A stretch of DNA of 64,000 nucleotides, taken from Apostichopus japonicus. Lineage: Eukaryota > Echinodermata > Holothuroidea > Aspidochirotida > Stichopodidae. The notes beneath the pieces were generated by a model, which saw only the letters and a program-made list of their open reading frames with translations, ran no database searches and had not been told where the DNA came from. A program made the translations under genes and the position numbers. The stretch lies in assembly GCF_037975245.1 (NCBI RefSeq), contig NC_092564.1:22967984-23031983 (forward strand), written 5' to 3'. Below, one piece after another: positions 24,017 through 36,386 of this stretch (position 1 is the stretch's first letter; every line of letters starts with the position of its first letter).

Positions 24017-24139
24017 TTGGGTCAAAGAAGAAGGTCAAATCAGAATTAGCTTCAAATGATCAAAGATGCTAAGGGAGCCAGCATGATAGTTTTTAGAACT
24101 GTAAACCCGCCGCACCCTCTCATCGTACCAACCTGAAGC

Positions 24140-24265
24140 TATCCCAGGATTCATCACAGGATTCATCCCAGGATTCATCACAGGTATCCAACATCCCAGG
24201 ATTCATCCCAGGATTCATCTCAGGATTCATCACTTGATTCAAACTCATCCCCAGGATTCATCCTG
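24140..24265. repeat. 12-bp minisatellite, array 2 (same direction as array 1)
   Basis: GGATTCATC(A/C)CA units following the second copy of CCAACCTGAAGCTATCCCAG. The array runs up to a sharp inversion point at about 24,265. Confidence 0.85.
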
Positions 24266-24432
24266 TCATGAGTTTGAATCCTGTAATGAATCCTGTGATG
24301 AATCCTGTGATAAATCCTGTAATGAATCCTGTGATGAACCCTGTGATGAATCCTGGGATGAACCCTGTGATGAATCCTGTGATGAATCCTGTGATGAATC
24401 CTGGGATGAATCCTGGGATGAATCCTAGGATA
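24266..24432. repeat. 12-bp minisatellite, array 3 (inverted)
   Basis: The same unit, now reading TGATGAATCCTG. The array ends at 24,432 in AGGATAGCTTCAGGTTGG, the reverse complement of the array entry word CCAACCTGAAGCTATCC. Arrays 2 and 3 thus form a large inverted repeat that could extrude a hairpin. Confidence 0.85.
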
Positions 24433-24867
24433 GCTTCAGGTTGGTTTCGTGGTCCACTCTTATCCTCTAGCGTACCCAAAGCTATCGACACGATAAAAAT
24501 ATTATTTTGCTTGATTCGGAATCTTGACTACAACCTCTCGAGGGTAACCATGTAATGTAATCTGGTTAGGCGATGTCACAGTACCCAGATACCAGTCAGC
24601 CCTCCTATACCAGCCATCTTACAATAACCAGAATGCTGAAAGTAATTACTAGTAACTTATATATGAATTCACCGTTCTTTGGGGATCCAGCGTATATGCA
24701 TGGCAGTAACATTGTATTTCTGGACACGTATATGGTGTTCGCCGCGAACACATCGTGGTTAACTGCACTTAAGGATCTTCGAAAACGTATATTCATTTAT
24801 GCATGATATATGAAAGCTTCCGCTGGTACACGCAGCAATCTCGTATCTTTTGATTTGAAATTCTTAC

Positions 24868-24990
24868 CATGCTTTTTGGATATCATAGTGAGGGCGCTGT
24901 GAACTTCTGTCATTAAATTCAACCTCTGCTTATCTGCGACTTTCTTCAAATGTTCCTTCTTCAGCGTCGTTGAGAGGTAAACACCCACAT
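24868..24990 (-). CDS. candidate internal exon, possibly of the SKAP-like gene
   Basis: 123 nt, exactly 41 codons, between an acceptor (TTTGTTTTTTAAAG) and a donor (GCATG, then GTAAGAAT) on the minus strand, phase 1 at both ends. It encodes a helical, basic segment including KKEHLKKVADKQRLN and HSALTMISKKH. Phase is compatible with direct splicing to the SH3 exon at 23,238, giving an Asp codon at the junction. I do not recognise the segment as part of SKAP, which would have a PH domain here, so gene membership is unproven. Confidence 0.4.
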
Positions 24991-25348
24991 CTTTAAAAAA
25001 CAAAGTAAACACCCACATCATTCAATAAAGTGCTAATATAATTACCTTGTGTATACGTGTTTATAAGCATAAAGCCTATGTTTTACTTAAAGCTGCATTT
25101 CACGTTGAATTTGCTACAACTTGGGAGGTTATATATCCGATAGGAGAGATTAAACAAGTAGTATGTTACTTTAAGTCCATCAAAATCGCGCAAGAAACGA
25201 TTCAATTGCCATACACTCCAAGTAATTGATTGCATTAACTTATCGGGTTCCAATTGCTTTTGTATTGGATAATTAAACTGTTAATAAATCACCAACAATG
25301 GAGACGATCAATGCAGTTGTAACGTCACAATTGACGTGATTATACACA

Positions 25349-25460
25349 GGTGCTGTGGCCGAGTGCTGGATAAAGGCGGTGGCATTTAAAGAAATGAAGC
25401 TTAGCAATCGGGAGGTTCGGAGTTCGATTCCCGGCCGGGTCAATGTATAAAGCAATGTAC
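25349..25460 (+). mobile_element. tRNA-derived SINE or tRNA pseudogene
   Basis: The sequence contains a tRNA-like A box (TGGCCGAGTGCTGGATAAAGG) region and a B box region (GAGTTCGATTCCC), with spacing of a class II (Ser/Leu-like) tRNA with a variable arm. The would-be acceptor strands (GGTGCTG and CCGGGTC) do not pair, so it is not an intact tRNA gene. A tail with AATAAAG follows near 25,478. Confidence 0.55.
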
Positions 25461-27600
25461 GGTTTTCCTATCTTAAAATAAAGTTAAAAATGTTGAATTG
25501 AAAGCCAAGCGACGTGTTAGTTGTAATCCAGAAGCCCTTGCGGGTTTCTCCTACATTTGTGGTCGCTTAAGAGTCGTAAAAATAACTACTGGTTATTATT
25601 ATCACTTTAACTTAGTGAGCTGGGTACCAGAAAGAGAACGTACATCTAGCTTAGGCCTACAAAAGTCCTACCTAGTATAGCGGATGGCAACTTTAAATAT
25701 ACGAATCGTGCGAGGTTGTTACTTTTTTCGTACTGTTTCATTAACTGATAAGACTCATTACCAGCTAAATGCACCTTTTTGTGATGAATATATCCACAAT
25801 TTTATAGTAACTTCATTAAATCTGCTAACACTTTTTAACAAGATAGGCAATAGGAATGTCTAAAAATGTGAACATATGTTTTTTTTATTATTATTATTAT
25901 TTTTTTGCTCTATTCGTACATAACACTGTAGCACTCATTGAAAGTAGCGTGCGAGAAATCATAAAAATACAAACAACAAACTGTGTGGTTTATGCATGAC
26001 TTAAACTAACGTTTCAATCAGAGCAAATTGCTACCGGCTCAGTGGACAAACCACATTGGACAAAAAGTATCGGCGCAATTGGCGCTTCGGATGAAACTAT
26101 AAACCAGAATGCAAACTGCTTTGAGGTTTCGATGACTTCATTGCACTAGACCGTCTGCTTGATGTTAACCAGAAACAGATGTCACAATAGTTTGATGCAC
26201 TACTACACTTTGACATGGTCAACACGCACAGGTCAGTCTACTCTGTTTATAGCTCCATGGTCTACTGTACCTGGAAATACAAACCTCCAACAAATTAATA
26301 GGGGTCTTGTACTTAATGTGATACAACCGCACACCATAGTTTGAGAAGTATCCACGATTCCCATATTTAGATATCATGTAAAAGGGTTTTCAAAGTTTGA
26401 CCTCTGGTGACCTCAAATGAGATTTGACCTCACAAGCAACAGGATTCTTGTACTAAATATGGCAAATCCATATACCATATGGACATTATTCTTAATTTCT
26501 ACCCTGAGAAATCATGTTTAAAGGTTTTCAGGCCTCGAAATATGAGTTAAAGTATTCGTTATTTGGCGACCGTGACTAAACATCCACTCGCCGAAACGCA
26601 TAAACTCACTCGACACTTTGATTGCTGTTCAAATCTCCATGGAACAGATCTACAACCTCAATACTTTCTGTCAATAAAGGTTAGGCACTTAGGCAGATAC
26701 ATGCTGCTACGTAATTGCACAATGAAAAATTATGTCTTGGACATGTAGTATGAAATTTAAACTTTTAAACCAAAAATAAGTGATGAACAAAGGAATAACG
26801 ACAAACTTGTCTTAAAACTCTATAAATTGTTGTATATTTTGCGAATTATGACTGATGGCTTGTAGGAAATGCCTTAGGAAATAATTTAGGAGATTTTTGG
26901 CCGTTGGTATTGGTAGTCTGATAAGAAACATTTTTTAAAAATGCTTATTAGTCTACCTGCATATACTCTAACTGTGAAGCCTGCGCATAGCCAAGCCGTC
27001 GTGATAGCGACGTTTATTTTTTTGTTTAATTGGTTGAGAAATTAATATATGAACACAAAATATTGATGTATGCTTTTAAAACATATGACGTACTTGGTAA
27101 GCTCAAACCGTTCCTTCTAGTTAATTGTTATTCCAGATTTGAAATGATGCTTTCGCTGCATGTTTGTACATGTTCCATGAAGTTAGTAAACAATCTCGGT
27201 CCGCACATGAAAACTTCCCGTACAGAATGCACGCGCAAATAGCGAACCATTTTACACAGTCAATTTCTCACTGAGATCGGCCAGTGATAAAAATCTATGT
27301 GAAGTGCTAGCTCAGTGGTTTCTTAAAACTACTTTCGTTTACTAAAAGTATCCATATTTTGGTACAAAACCTTTACCAATTTTAGAAAAAAGTAATAATG
27401 TGCTCGCCTGCGCGGTCAAAAACCATCCGGTTATATCACATGATGAACAAAATATATTTGAATACAAATATATGGCCACTCAGAGAGACACTGCAACCGC
27501 GCGCAAAGTGCATATTTTTGAGGTTACCGTTCATTACATTCTATTTCGTGGTTGACCCCCCTCCGCCGCACGTATCGCACATATTTTTGAGGTGACTTTC
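25461..27600. other. intergenic stretch with diffuse repeat
   Basis: No gene recognised. A repeat family with TTTGACCTCTGGTGACCTCA occurs at about 26,396-26,416, and a related copy (GGCCTCTGGTGACTACAAAT) at about 28,780. CATATTTTTGAGGT is present twice near 27,510 and 27,580. Confidence 0.45.
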
Positions 27601-27755
27601 CATCGGCCCCATCCCCTAGGTTCGATTACACTTAGATTTTTTTTTTTTTGGCTCCCTTTGATTTTTCACCGTCACTCATCGCGTTACCCAAATTTCTGTG
27701 GGAGCACTCTGCCCCCCCCCCCCCAACAGAACCCCCACGCTGGCTACGCCGCTGG
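27600..27755. mobile_element. hAT-like right terminus
   Basis: A poly-C tract is followed by ACGCTGGCTACGCCGCTG. Its complement, CAGCGGCGTAGCCAGCGT, is a typical hAT-type terminus. The partner end was not found. Confidence 0.35.
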
Positions 27756-27821
27756 CTGTTTGTACAAAGAGCACACCGTTTTGCACGCAATGTATATACT
27801 AAAAATATACAGCCTATCGGC

Positions 27822-28597
27822 CAAGGGCGGCGGAACCGGGGGGGGGGGGCACAGGGGGCACGTGCCCCCCCACTTTTCCTCAGCTTAAAAATGTGCCCTT
27901 TTTCTACATAAAAATTTCTAAATAAAAAAAGAGTTTACAAGGCGAAACCCACGTCGAATGAAATATTTCGGAAAGTTTTATATGTTTACTACCACAGGCG
28001 TAGGAGCCCAATTTGATCTGGGGGGCTGTAACGACTTGCCCGAAAAATATTACCAAAATTTTTCGCGCGCTTCGCGCGCGTTCAACATGTTAATGTGCAT
28101 ATCATATAGGCATGCGTTGGTTACTACATCGCATGCCAATAGCATACAATCATTTGCCGTGTTATAACCCTTCCAAATTGGTTATAATTATTGGGAAAGT
28201 CGTTACAATAATAATGATCATAATAATATCAGTTCAACCATTGAAAAACACATAGAAAATTAATTTTCTTTCAGTATTTTGACATATTTCATTTGCTTTC
28301 ATGCATGTATCGATCGCGCGTGCAGGGACTTGGACTTTATAATGATTTCACATCATTTTGTCTTTTTCCTTGTTTCCCAATTTGCACATTAGATACTGCA
28401 GTGCTAGTATGCATTGTTTCCTTGAGGGGGGGGGGGGGCGTTGATGCAGTGATGTGTATACGCAAATAAGATAATACAATAAGAGTTATAAAGGGTACTT
28501 AATATCAGGCTGCATCAGTCCAATCGAATTTCTGCAACGTGCCCTTCCACGTTGGTGCCCCCCCCCCCCCAGATTCAAAGTGCTTCCGCCGCCCTTG
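27822..28597. mobile_element. complete hAT MITE (776 bp)
   Basis: The left terminus CAAGGGCGGCGGAA and right terminus TTCCGCCGCCCTTG are perfect inverted repeats. An exact 8-bp duplication CTATCGGC flanks them (27,814-27,821 and 28,598-28,605). A poly-G tract follows the left end and a poly-C tract precedes the right end. A nested one-ended fragment may begin at 27,995 (CAGGCGTAGGAGCCC). No transposase frame. Confidence 0.9.
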
Positions 28598-28605
28598 CTA
28601 TCGGC

Positions 28606-30232
28606 ACGCTGAAGCCTACGAAATTTTGTTCGTGAGATTTTATTTGATTCTACGGATGCCTTTAAGCTAATTTCCAATTGCCAACATCCTCCTATTCTAA
28701 TAAGGCGTAACGCACATGCCAAATGATAGGTTGTTCGGTGGGCGGTTCGGTAGCTTATAAAACAAGGTTTCCACAATTTGGCCTCTGGTGACTACAAATG
28801 ACCTATGATCCCCATAAAAAACAATACGTTACTTGTACTGAACGTGTCACAACTACAAATAGAATATGAGATTCGGTATTATAATTAGAGATGTTAGAGT
28901 GGGCAAAATGACAGAGAAATAATGAAGGATAACAGGAAAGTCTACAGTCAACAATTAAAGCGACACATTGCCATTAATATTCATGGTAAATTAAGAATAA
29001 ATTGTATAGAACAATAGAAGAGAACCCCCCCCATTTTCACGGTTGGGAGGGGAATGACAGGTGGTAGGATGGGTAGGGGATCGAAGTGGGAGGTGTGCCA
29101 ATTACCTATACAGTCCTATAAGGTCTTAAGTGACTCTATTAGTCAGTGTACAACTCGAGTCTATTGATACAAATATATTTCCTTCTAGGAAGTTGTTTCC
29201 AATAATGAAGGGAACACTATACTTGATATGGCATTTGAAATATTAAACGCTTTTTTGGGAGGGGGGGGGGATGATTTGTTTCTGTTCCAGGTCAATATTG
29301 AACCTAAATAATCTTACGACAATGCTTTGCTGTCTGACACCAAATATCATACATGCTATATAACAATAGTTGAATGCACCCTCTCATGTTACGTATGACG
29401 TCATAGTGCTATATAGAGCATATGCTACTTACAATATGGACTTTGTACACTCATTGTACTGTATACTAATATGCATAATGCATGCTGCGTATACATTAGT
29501 GAAAAATATGTTTTATTTTATTGTATGACATATATGTATATCATCATATATGTATATATCTGTCCAGCAGGCATCCGATTGGAATAAACTTCTGACTTGG
29601 TTCAAAACGATGCATGATTAGCCTATCATTTAACATGTGTTAATAAAAAACTTCTAAGATCAGCTAGTTCCCATTATTAAGGAAGGAAAGTATTGGTTCT
29701 AAAACAATAAGGAACGTCGTAATGAAATTGCTGTCTTCATTCATCAGGAAGTACATGAGTGGGTGGAATAATGTTTTTATTGGTTTGTGATTTTAAACTT
29801 ATGAGTGTCAGTCTACATATATCAACCCCAACCCCCCCCCCCCCACCCTGGCCCCTTTCCAAACCCTATCGCACCATCTCTAATGATTTAGAGTTATAAT
29901 CAAACAAAGATTTCTCATCTGAAGTGCCGAGTATTCTATAAATAAGACCAGATGAACAGTACTATACTATACAGGCCTGAATTAACTGACTCTAATGCTG
30001 GTAATTCCTTCACGTTAAAGCCTGAGCATACGGTGCGGTTACATTAATGTAAATAAATCACTATGAACTAGCGATGATAATTGTTTACATTTTATTTATA
30101 ATCACGCAAATCCGGGTAGGCTGAACTTGAGTCTACGGGCAATGATACTTGTTAGCACTACGAGTACTGCTATAGCGGCTATTTTAATGTGGGTGGGGGG
30201 GGGGGGTGCTGCTGGTAATTACGTAATCCTTT
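28606..30232. other. intergenic stretch with G/C homopolymers
   Basis: Several G or C runs (29,262, 29,835, 30,195) but no complete element ends or exons. Confidence 0.4.
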
Positions 30233-30404
<172 letters not shown>

Positions 30405-30663
30405 ATTTATATATAGTAAGTCGCTTTGCCCTTACAACCATGCCGACATCTCCTCTATAAAACAGTTTCAATTCCTGCTACTCCTTGTCACTTTCGGTGA
30501 TCATGCACTGAAGAAGAGCTAGTTTTGCTCGAAAGCTCTGCAAAAACCAAACATTGGCTGTTTCACTTCCAATCACTTACCTCATTCAATTATTGTATCT
30601 CACTCGAGATCCAGCCTTTCTCTAAATGCAGCATAGTTGTTTAACAGTTTTTCCGTTATTCCT
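30405..30663. other. retroelement-tail-like island between AT microsatellites
   Basis: A non-repetitive island with ACTGAAGAAGAGCTAG and CTCGAAAGCTCTGC, a stem-like arrangement resembling the 3' tails of Penelope-type elements. It is bordered by TA arrays whose outer flanks are inverted copies (ATATCTCTACATATATA at 30,348 and its complement at about 30,746). Element identity is not certain. Confidence 0.35.
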
Positions 30664-30668
30664 ATATA

Positions 30669-30753
<85 letters not shown>
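30664..30753. repeat. (TA)n microsatellite
   Basis: About 85 bp of alternating TA, ending in TATGTAGAGATATAGATATAG. Confidence 0.9.
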
Positions 30754-30754
<1 letters not shown>

Positions 30755-31066
30755 GAGATATAGATATAGATGAGAATTAGTTCTCAACCAATTTCCATCT
30801 ATATGCTTCGCTCTGTCCACCGAACATAGAGCACTCTACGCCAAGATAGACGCCGATCACAAATGTGTATCTATATACATTTCAAGCTCTATATACATGC
30901 ATATCACTGATGCTGATTAATATATAACGTGGTTATCATTGTATATGAAATGCTAATGCAGTTAAAACCTACGTAGTCGCGGTCAGTATTCTCTTATTTA
31001 TAAGCATGATAAATAACAAATAAACACGATAAAATAAATATTAAATTGACAATTTTTTGTCCTTAC

Positions 31067-31121
31067 TTGTCAAGACATGTTGTATTTCCTGCCAATCTTG
31101 TTGGTCGGTCTCTGTAGCCAT
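31067..31121 (-). CDS. weak candidate first coding exon
   Basis: The minus strand reads MATETDQQDWQEIQHVLT from an ATG at 31,121 and meets a consensus donor (TTGACAA, then GTAAGG) after 31,067. The short acidic, Gln-rich N-terminus is plausible for a cytosolic or nuclear protein. No partner exon was found and there is no recognisable promoter, so this rests on start codon plus donor only. Confidence 0.25.
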
Positions 31122-34100
31122 TTCTAGTCACTGTCCCGTATCCAATCAAAACAACAATGCCTTCTTAACAAGGAAGTATATGTGTAGCCTCACTATAACG
31201 GCCAAGCCTGTGTACAATGAAGCACTTGTAACTAAGAATCATTAATTATTAGAGCTGAACTGACACATTTCACTTGCGATTGTCGAAAAATAGCAATTGC
31301 TTTCATTTCATTTTTCAACGCTTGCTAATGAACTTAAGATAATTGTAACCGAATACATTGCACTTTGAAAGCAGAATATATTAAAATGATCACAGAGTGA
31401 AGCGAAAGTCAAACGCTGAGAGTTAAGTGGCAATAGGAATAACAATCGTATGATTTTGTTTCTATTTTGGCCTTTTCTCGGGAAGGGGGGGGGGGTGATG
31501 GACTGAGTTTGGCACTTACCCCCCCCCCCCCCCCCTCCCGTATAATCGCGCTCCACTTCTCATTCCCATAGATATATATGACATCCCATGAGAAATATGG
31601 CTATATGTGCGTTTTACGCAAACCTTTAGGCACACGACACAGGATCTTTCTTGCCGAGGACGGAACCCCACCCCACTACTTTGAATCGATGCTCAGAAAA
31701 ATTAGACTAGATACCATCTTGAACTATGCTTGCTGTATAAACTTGTTTAAACACCGTCGGCAATCTCAGGGAAACTGTGCATAAATTTCAGTTCCGATCT
31801 GGATATATCCGCGACTTGATCGCGACCCACTTTTGAATTGTTTCCCATAGTTTGCAAGTGTCCTCGTTAATTCTCTACGGACACCTATATGAACAACATT
31901 TTCCTAATCACTCTAATAGGCATTAGCAATCATGAAAAAAAGCTGCAACTCCCATCAAAATTCATCAAAGATTGACCATTTTACAGGTCGGATCTTAATT
32001 CTAGTTATATGAATAAAAATTAGCCAACTTATGCACATTGATGGTGTATAGGGAGTGACTGCCTAAGTTTTTGTTATATTATCCCTTTGTCTTTACAACC
32101 TTCGTTTTAAGGACACTGAACGCAGTTCTTAAAACATCAGCTGCATAATTTGCCACCTTTTAATAAAAACAGGTAATTAAAGGTATTAAAGCAATTTTCG
32201 ACCATAAGTGGACACAATATACAAGTTTCACAAACTCGGAAATCAGCAAATGTGCCATTAGATCAAACCAATAGTGTCATATTAAGGAAGAAAACATGTT
32301 CTTTGCCATTTAACATCTATGAAACCACATCTGCTTGCTTCACTTTCCATATTGGTACAAAATGAAACACTTACTTGAGTTAGCTGTTTCTGCAAAATTA
32401 CCGTATGTAATATTGATGAAATATATGCTTCTCTGAACTATTGTTGTAATATTCAGCAAAAAAAAATCAACATATTTAATAACGAGGTACTTCTTTGGGG
32501 CAAGTAAGTTTATGCCCTTGCTACATAACTCACCCTATCCCGGCACATTATTGAGCGGGAATGCTCTGTAAGTTCAACAAGTGCGTAGCAGTATGTTCCA
32601 CTTGTTGGGGACTCGTGATGCCACCCGATACTCATAGCTAGTACAGTAACTACTGTTCATGTTCCATAACCTTGCATCAGTAACTACAAAGACTAGGAAG
32701 AATTCAATCCTCATCCCATGTACCCCACACCACGGCCCTCCAGCTAGAAAGCACACACGAGAAAAGAGAAAACAAGCTAGGTTACATGATAAGAAGGAGA
32801 AGGTATCAACCAAGTAATACAAACGAAACGAAAATTGATCTATAGCCATTTAACTCATTACTGGGGGAATACAAACAGGAAGCACATCTCACTGCTGCAT
32901 TGTTGGGGCAGAGAATGTTTGTAAATGATACATGCAATGGAAATGAGTGCTTTCGTTTGTGTAGTTTCCTTCTGATATACCCTTAAATTTATTCCCAATT
33001 GCAATAATAATTACAAAATTTGTAATAAGTACATAAAAACAATCATAGCCATTGAGATCCAATTCCTCCCTCCCCCACCCCAATGCAACTTAGGATGATG
33101 AATATGATGACTCAGATATACATATTATGTATATAATAGACTCATATATTGTCCGTGTATTGTTCATAGAGGCAGAAATTGTAATACGAATATGAAAGAG
33201 CGCCCTTACTTTTGTAGTATGGCAGTGGCTACGAATATTTTGTGGTTAACTCGTGTGCGTTACTCAATGCGGTGAGTGAAGTGATGTTGCCATATAATTC
33301 GTAATTGATAACATTTATGAGACCGTATGTGGACATGTATTTGTAGGCTATCGGAAAGGGAATCTAACCCTGGTCCACTTGCATGCTCGATAGAAGTAAA
33401 CAAACGTATTAATTATGTGTTACGGAACTATGCTACAGCGAATACATGTCGGCCTTAATCCTTCTAATTTTACATGTCGGCTTAATCATTCTTATTTACC
33501 TCTGGTAATATCCGTCTCCCCATATATAAACCGCCTTTACTGCTTCTATTCAATCAATATTGGCCTTATTTGTAACGTAACATAAAAGAGAAATTTATCC
33601 TTCCGCTTGTCCAACTAAAAAATACTGTTCTATGACGAGAAAATACATATACATGAAGGAAGATTTGATGTAGAAATGGCAGCTTGGATAATTAATAGTA
33701 TGGCTTAGTAAATATCAATTATTATAACTTTTTGAAAATGCTGCAGCAAAATTTAATATATACAGTTCTATGACGAATTTATTGTCGCTTTAAATGTATA
33801 GGCGTCTGATTTGGGGAAGGTAGACATGTTGCCCGAGTGTAGTTGTACCTGAGGGAAGATAGTTCAGTTTCCTCCTTTTCATGACATTTATGTCTCTGGT
33901 TGGTCTGTATGTACTTGATTGTTTCATGCAAAAGAGTAACAATAATCAATAACAATGGATAAAAGATCAACCGGCGTCAGAGAAGTAACAGTGAGCATTA
34001 CACCCCCCCCCCCCCTCTCCCGCCTCTAAGAAAAAATTAGTATTTATTATCATTGATATATACATATTATTTTCCCTCTTCAGCAATGAAACTTCGAATA

Positions 34101-34318
34101 CCTATTTATAAAAATCAGTTTTCAAACTCTGTCAACTCGAGTCCTGTCTAATGTTTGGTTTTTCTTATTTTTAATCGGAACAACATGTGAATATATCTTT
34201 TAAATACACACATTCAACAAGAAAGATATATAAAATACATCAAGAAAAGAAAGACAAGATGGGAAAAAAGAAAGACACACATATAATATAAACATGTTGT
34301 TCTAGGTTGAATTAAAAA
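31122..34318. other. intergenic stretch
   Basis: About 3.2 kb with G/C homopolymers (31,484, 31,521, 34,003) and no recognised gene. Frames up to 91 codons lack motifs. Confidence 0.45.
34313..34318 (-). terminator. pol III terminator of the 7SL gene
   Basis: Five T residues on the RNA-like strand immediately after the 3' end, the standard RNA polymerase III stop. Confidence 0.75.
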
Positions 34319-34615
34319 GGAAGCACGTTTCACTGTATCGTTCGGGCTGCTGACCGCCGACTATTCACAAGTGCAATCCCGCTACTGTTTCGCACGGGGA
34401 CTTTTGCCTGCTGCGTTTCCGCCCTGGGCCGGTTCGCCCCTCCTTAGACAACCAGGACGACCATACCTCCGTACGGTCAACCCTATTGATGCAGAACTTA
34501 GCGTGGACACTCGATCGCCATAGCACAACGAACCGCAGTGATCCCGAACTCAAGCAATCCAATGCCTCCGACTTCCATGTAGCTGGATTACAAGCGCACG
34601 CCACAACGCCCAGTC
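34319..34615 (-). ncRNA. signal recognition particle RNA (7SL)
   Basis: The minus strand aligns by eye over its full length (about 297 nt) with metazoan 7SL RNA. The 5' Alu domain reads GACTGGGCGTTGTGGCG and TGTAATCCAGCTAC (the loops that form the Alu tertiary contact). The middle shows GGATTGCTTGAG, GCTATGGCGATCGAGTGTCC and GCTAAGTTCTGCATCAATA (helix 6 region). The S domain (34,407-34,430) shows GGAAACGCAGCAGG, the helix 8 loop that binds SRP54, preceded by CGAACCGGCCCAG. The 3' arm reads GTAGCGGGATTGCAC and TTGTGAATAGTC. The RNA forms the scaffold of the particle that pauses and targets secretory translation. A TTTTT pol III terminator follows directly. Conservation of the functional loops argues for a real gene, but a recent pseudogene cannot be excluded. 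Confidence 0.88.
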
Positions 34616-35930
34616 GAGAAATCTAAAAGTTGCAAAATTACTTGAACAGCTCATTCGTAAAGTGTGCATATGGAATGTGTAGATGCATAATATGTTTATT
34701 CAAAGATCCGATTGTTATTTCAGGTTAGACTCGACCATGCAAACCCAGTCTGTTCGTTTCAAATTAAAGAATCTTAATGAGAGAACAGAAGTTACACTCT
34801 CGGAATATGCTCGCAATATTCCAAATTGTTTTTTGTTTGTCATATAAATGGTTTTTGAGCATATGATTATGGAAAATCCAAAAGATAAGAACCATTATCG
34901 TAGTACGTAATTATAAGCGACTGTTTAATAGCTGTATTTCTTAGGTCAACTTGTGACATCGGGAGGCAATATAATCAGCTCTACCATGATGTAGTTTATA
35001 CATAGGCTTTTTGTAAGTATGGTTGAGTGTTAGTGATGCGACCTAGAAAGCGATGTTTTGGATTCTACATTATGTGACCTAAGTTGAAAGGCTAACGTTC
35101 GTAAATAACCAAGGTTTACGGCTGGAAATATTGAAGGTTTGTTGTCTATATATGTCCATTGAATTTTTAACAGGTAAGGCCCAACGTAGTGCAACATCAG
35201 CAAGCTATGCATGGGTCTTTCTCTTGTTTGGTCCGATATCTTGCTTAGGATATGGAGTAGCCTAGACCAGAGATGTAAGTTACTCGGTGCGATACAAAGG
35301 TATTGGTAGACCTAACGTTAGATCTAGCCTGCCTTACACTGTTAATATTATACTAGCTATGCCTAACGTAAGGCCGTAGAACAACTGTAGGCCTATGACT
35401 AGATTCTGAATGTTGGAAAAGATATTGTGTTTGCAAAAGTCTGGTGAGCCGACCGAAGTAGCCCTATTCAACAAATTGAACATGTGCTCCATCAAGACCT
35501 CTGTGAAAAAAAGTGGTGCTTATAACCCCAAAATCTCACTTCAAGTTCAATTGTAAACCACCTTCAAGACAAGTTTGTATGCATTTCAAAGTTATTTTCC
35601 AAGGGTTAAACCAAACAACTGTGTACCATATATCCATGTGTGGTGCAGGGATTAGTTCTTTGGAGTTAGAACCAACATTCTTAGTTCCAGATTGTCAGAC
35701 AATCACATAGTTTTGTAGTATTCTTATATTTTGCGTCAGGAATAACTCCTGAAGAATAATTAAAAGCTGGCAGGGTTCAAATTTAATGGTCGTCCGATCT
35801 TCCGAGACAACCAGAAGTCATGTAGGACAACCTAAAATCCTGCTAAGGTTGTCAGACCGATGACAAGCTCATGTGCTGTAAGTGTTCAACACTTCCAACA
35901 AAACTCGCGATATAATCCCTATTCGTTAAT
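34616..35930. other. intergenic stretch, 7SL upstream region
   Basis: The 7SL upstream side lies here, on the minus strand. No CRE-like TGACGTCA element is seen within about 100 bp; AT-rich words (ACTTTTAGATTT) sit close to the start. No other gene seen. Confidence 0.4.
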
Positions 35931-35933
35931 TTA

Positions 35934-36386
35934 ATTAAAGCAGCTTTTTGTGTAATTTTCTTTAATTTTCTAGACTTCATTGACCCCACAATGCTATAAT
36001 GACATGTAACTAGCTTATCTATGCAAATCTAACTTCAAATGGTGGAATGAATGTCGAAAAATTTCCTCAAAGATATTTTCCATTAGGATTGCAATAAACC
36101 CTGCCCATAATGTGAATATTTAAATTCTATTAACTTCATTGAATAATGAGGTAAATAAATTTCACTTTGCCAGAGTTGTAAGCAACCCAGTACACCAATA
36201 TGTACGACGCAACTTTATCGGATTGTTGTGAATGAATCTTTTTTTCAGCAACGGCTCATAAATAAACATGGTAGTTATTCACTGATTGGTTGAATTCAAG
36301 CTAGTGGATGTGGGGAACTGCATGCGATTAATTTGAAATGAAGCATTTGTTGGAAGACACTCTACTCATTATCTGCATAAGTCCTT
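35934..36386. mobile_element. second copy of the TTAA element, 3' truncated
   Basis: It starts TTAAAGCAGCTTTTTGTG like the left end at 2240. It then shares CTAGCTTATCTATGCAAATCT, ACTTCAAATGGTGGAAT, AGATATTTTCC and GCCCATAATGTGAATATTTA with 2,290-2,455, and GCAACGGCTCATAAATAAAC and TGATTGGTTGAATTCAAGC with the part beyond the LINE (from about 5,608). Homology ends at CCTTAA near 36,386, without the right terminal repeat. Confidence 0.7.

Noticed and set aside
23281-24555. Long frames of MNPV, FITG and CDES repeats as repeat-protein genes
   Set aside because: They arise from the 12-bp minisatellite on both strands, lack splice sites and start context, and lie in an intron-like position.
25088-25115. 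Another TTAA-element end (CTTAAAGCTGCATTTCAC)
   Set aside because: The terminal sequence differs from the family at 2,244 and no partner end was found.
25349-25442. Functional tRNA gene
   Set aside because: Acceptor-stem strands do not pair; a SINE or pseudogene fits better.
34365-34604. 79-codon minus-strand frame
   Set aside because: It lies entirely within the 7SL RNA gene and is a by-product of it.
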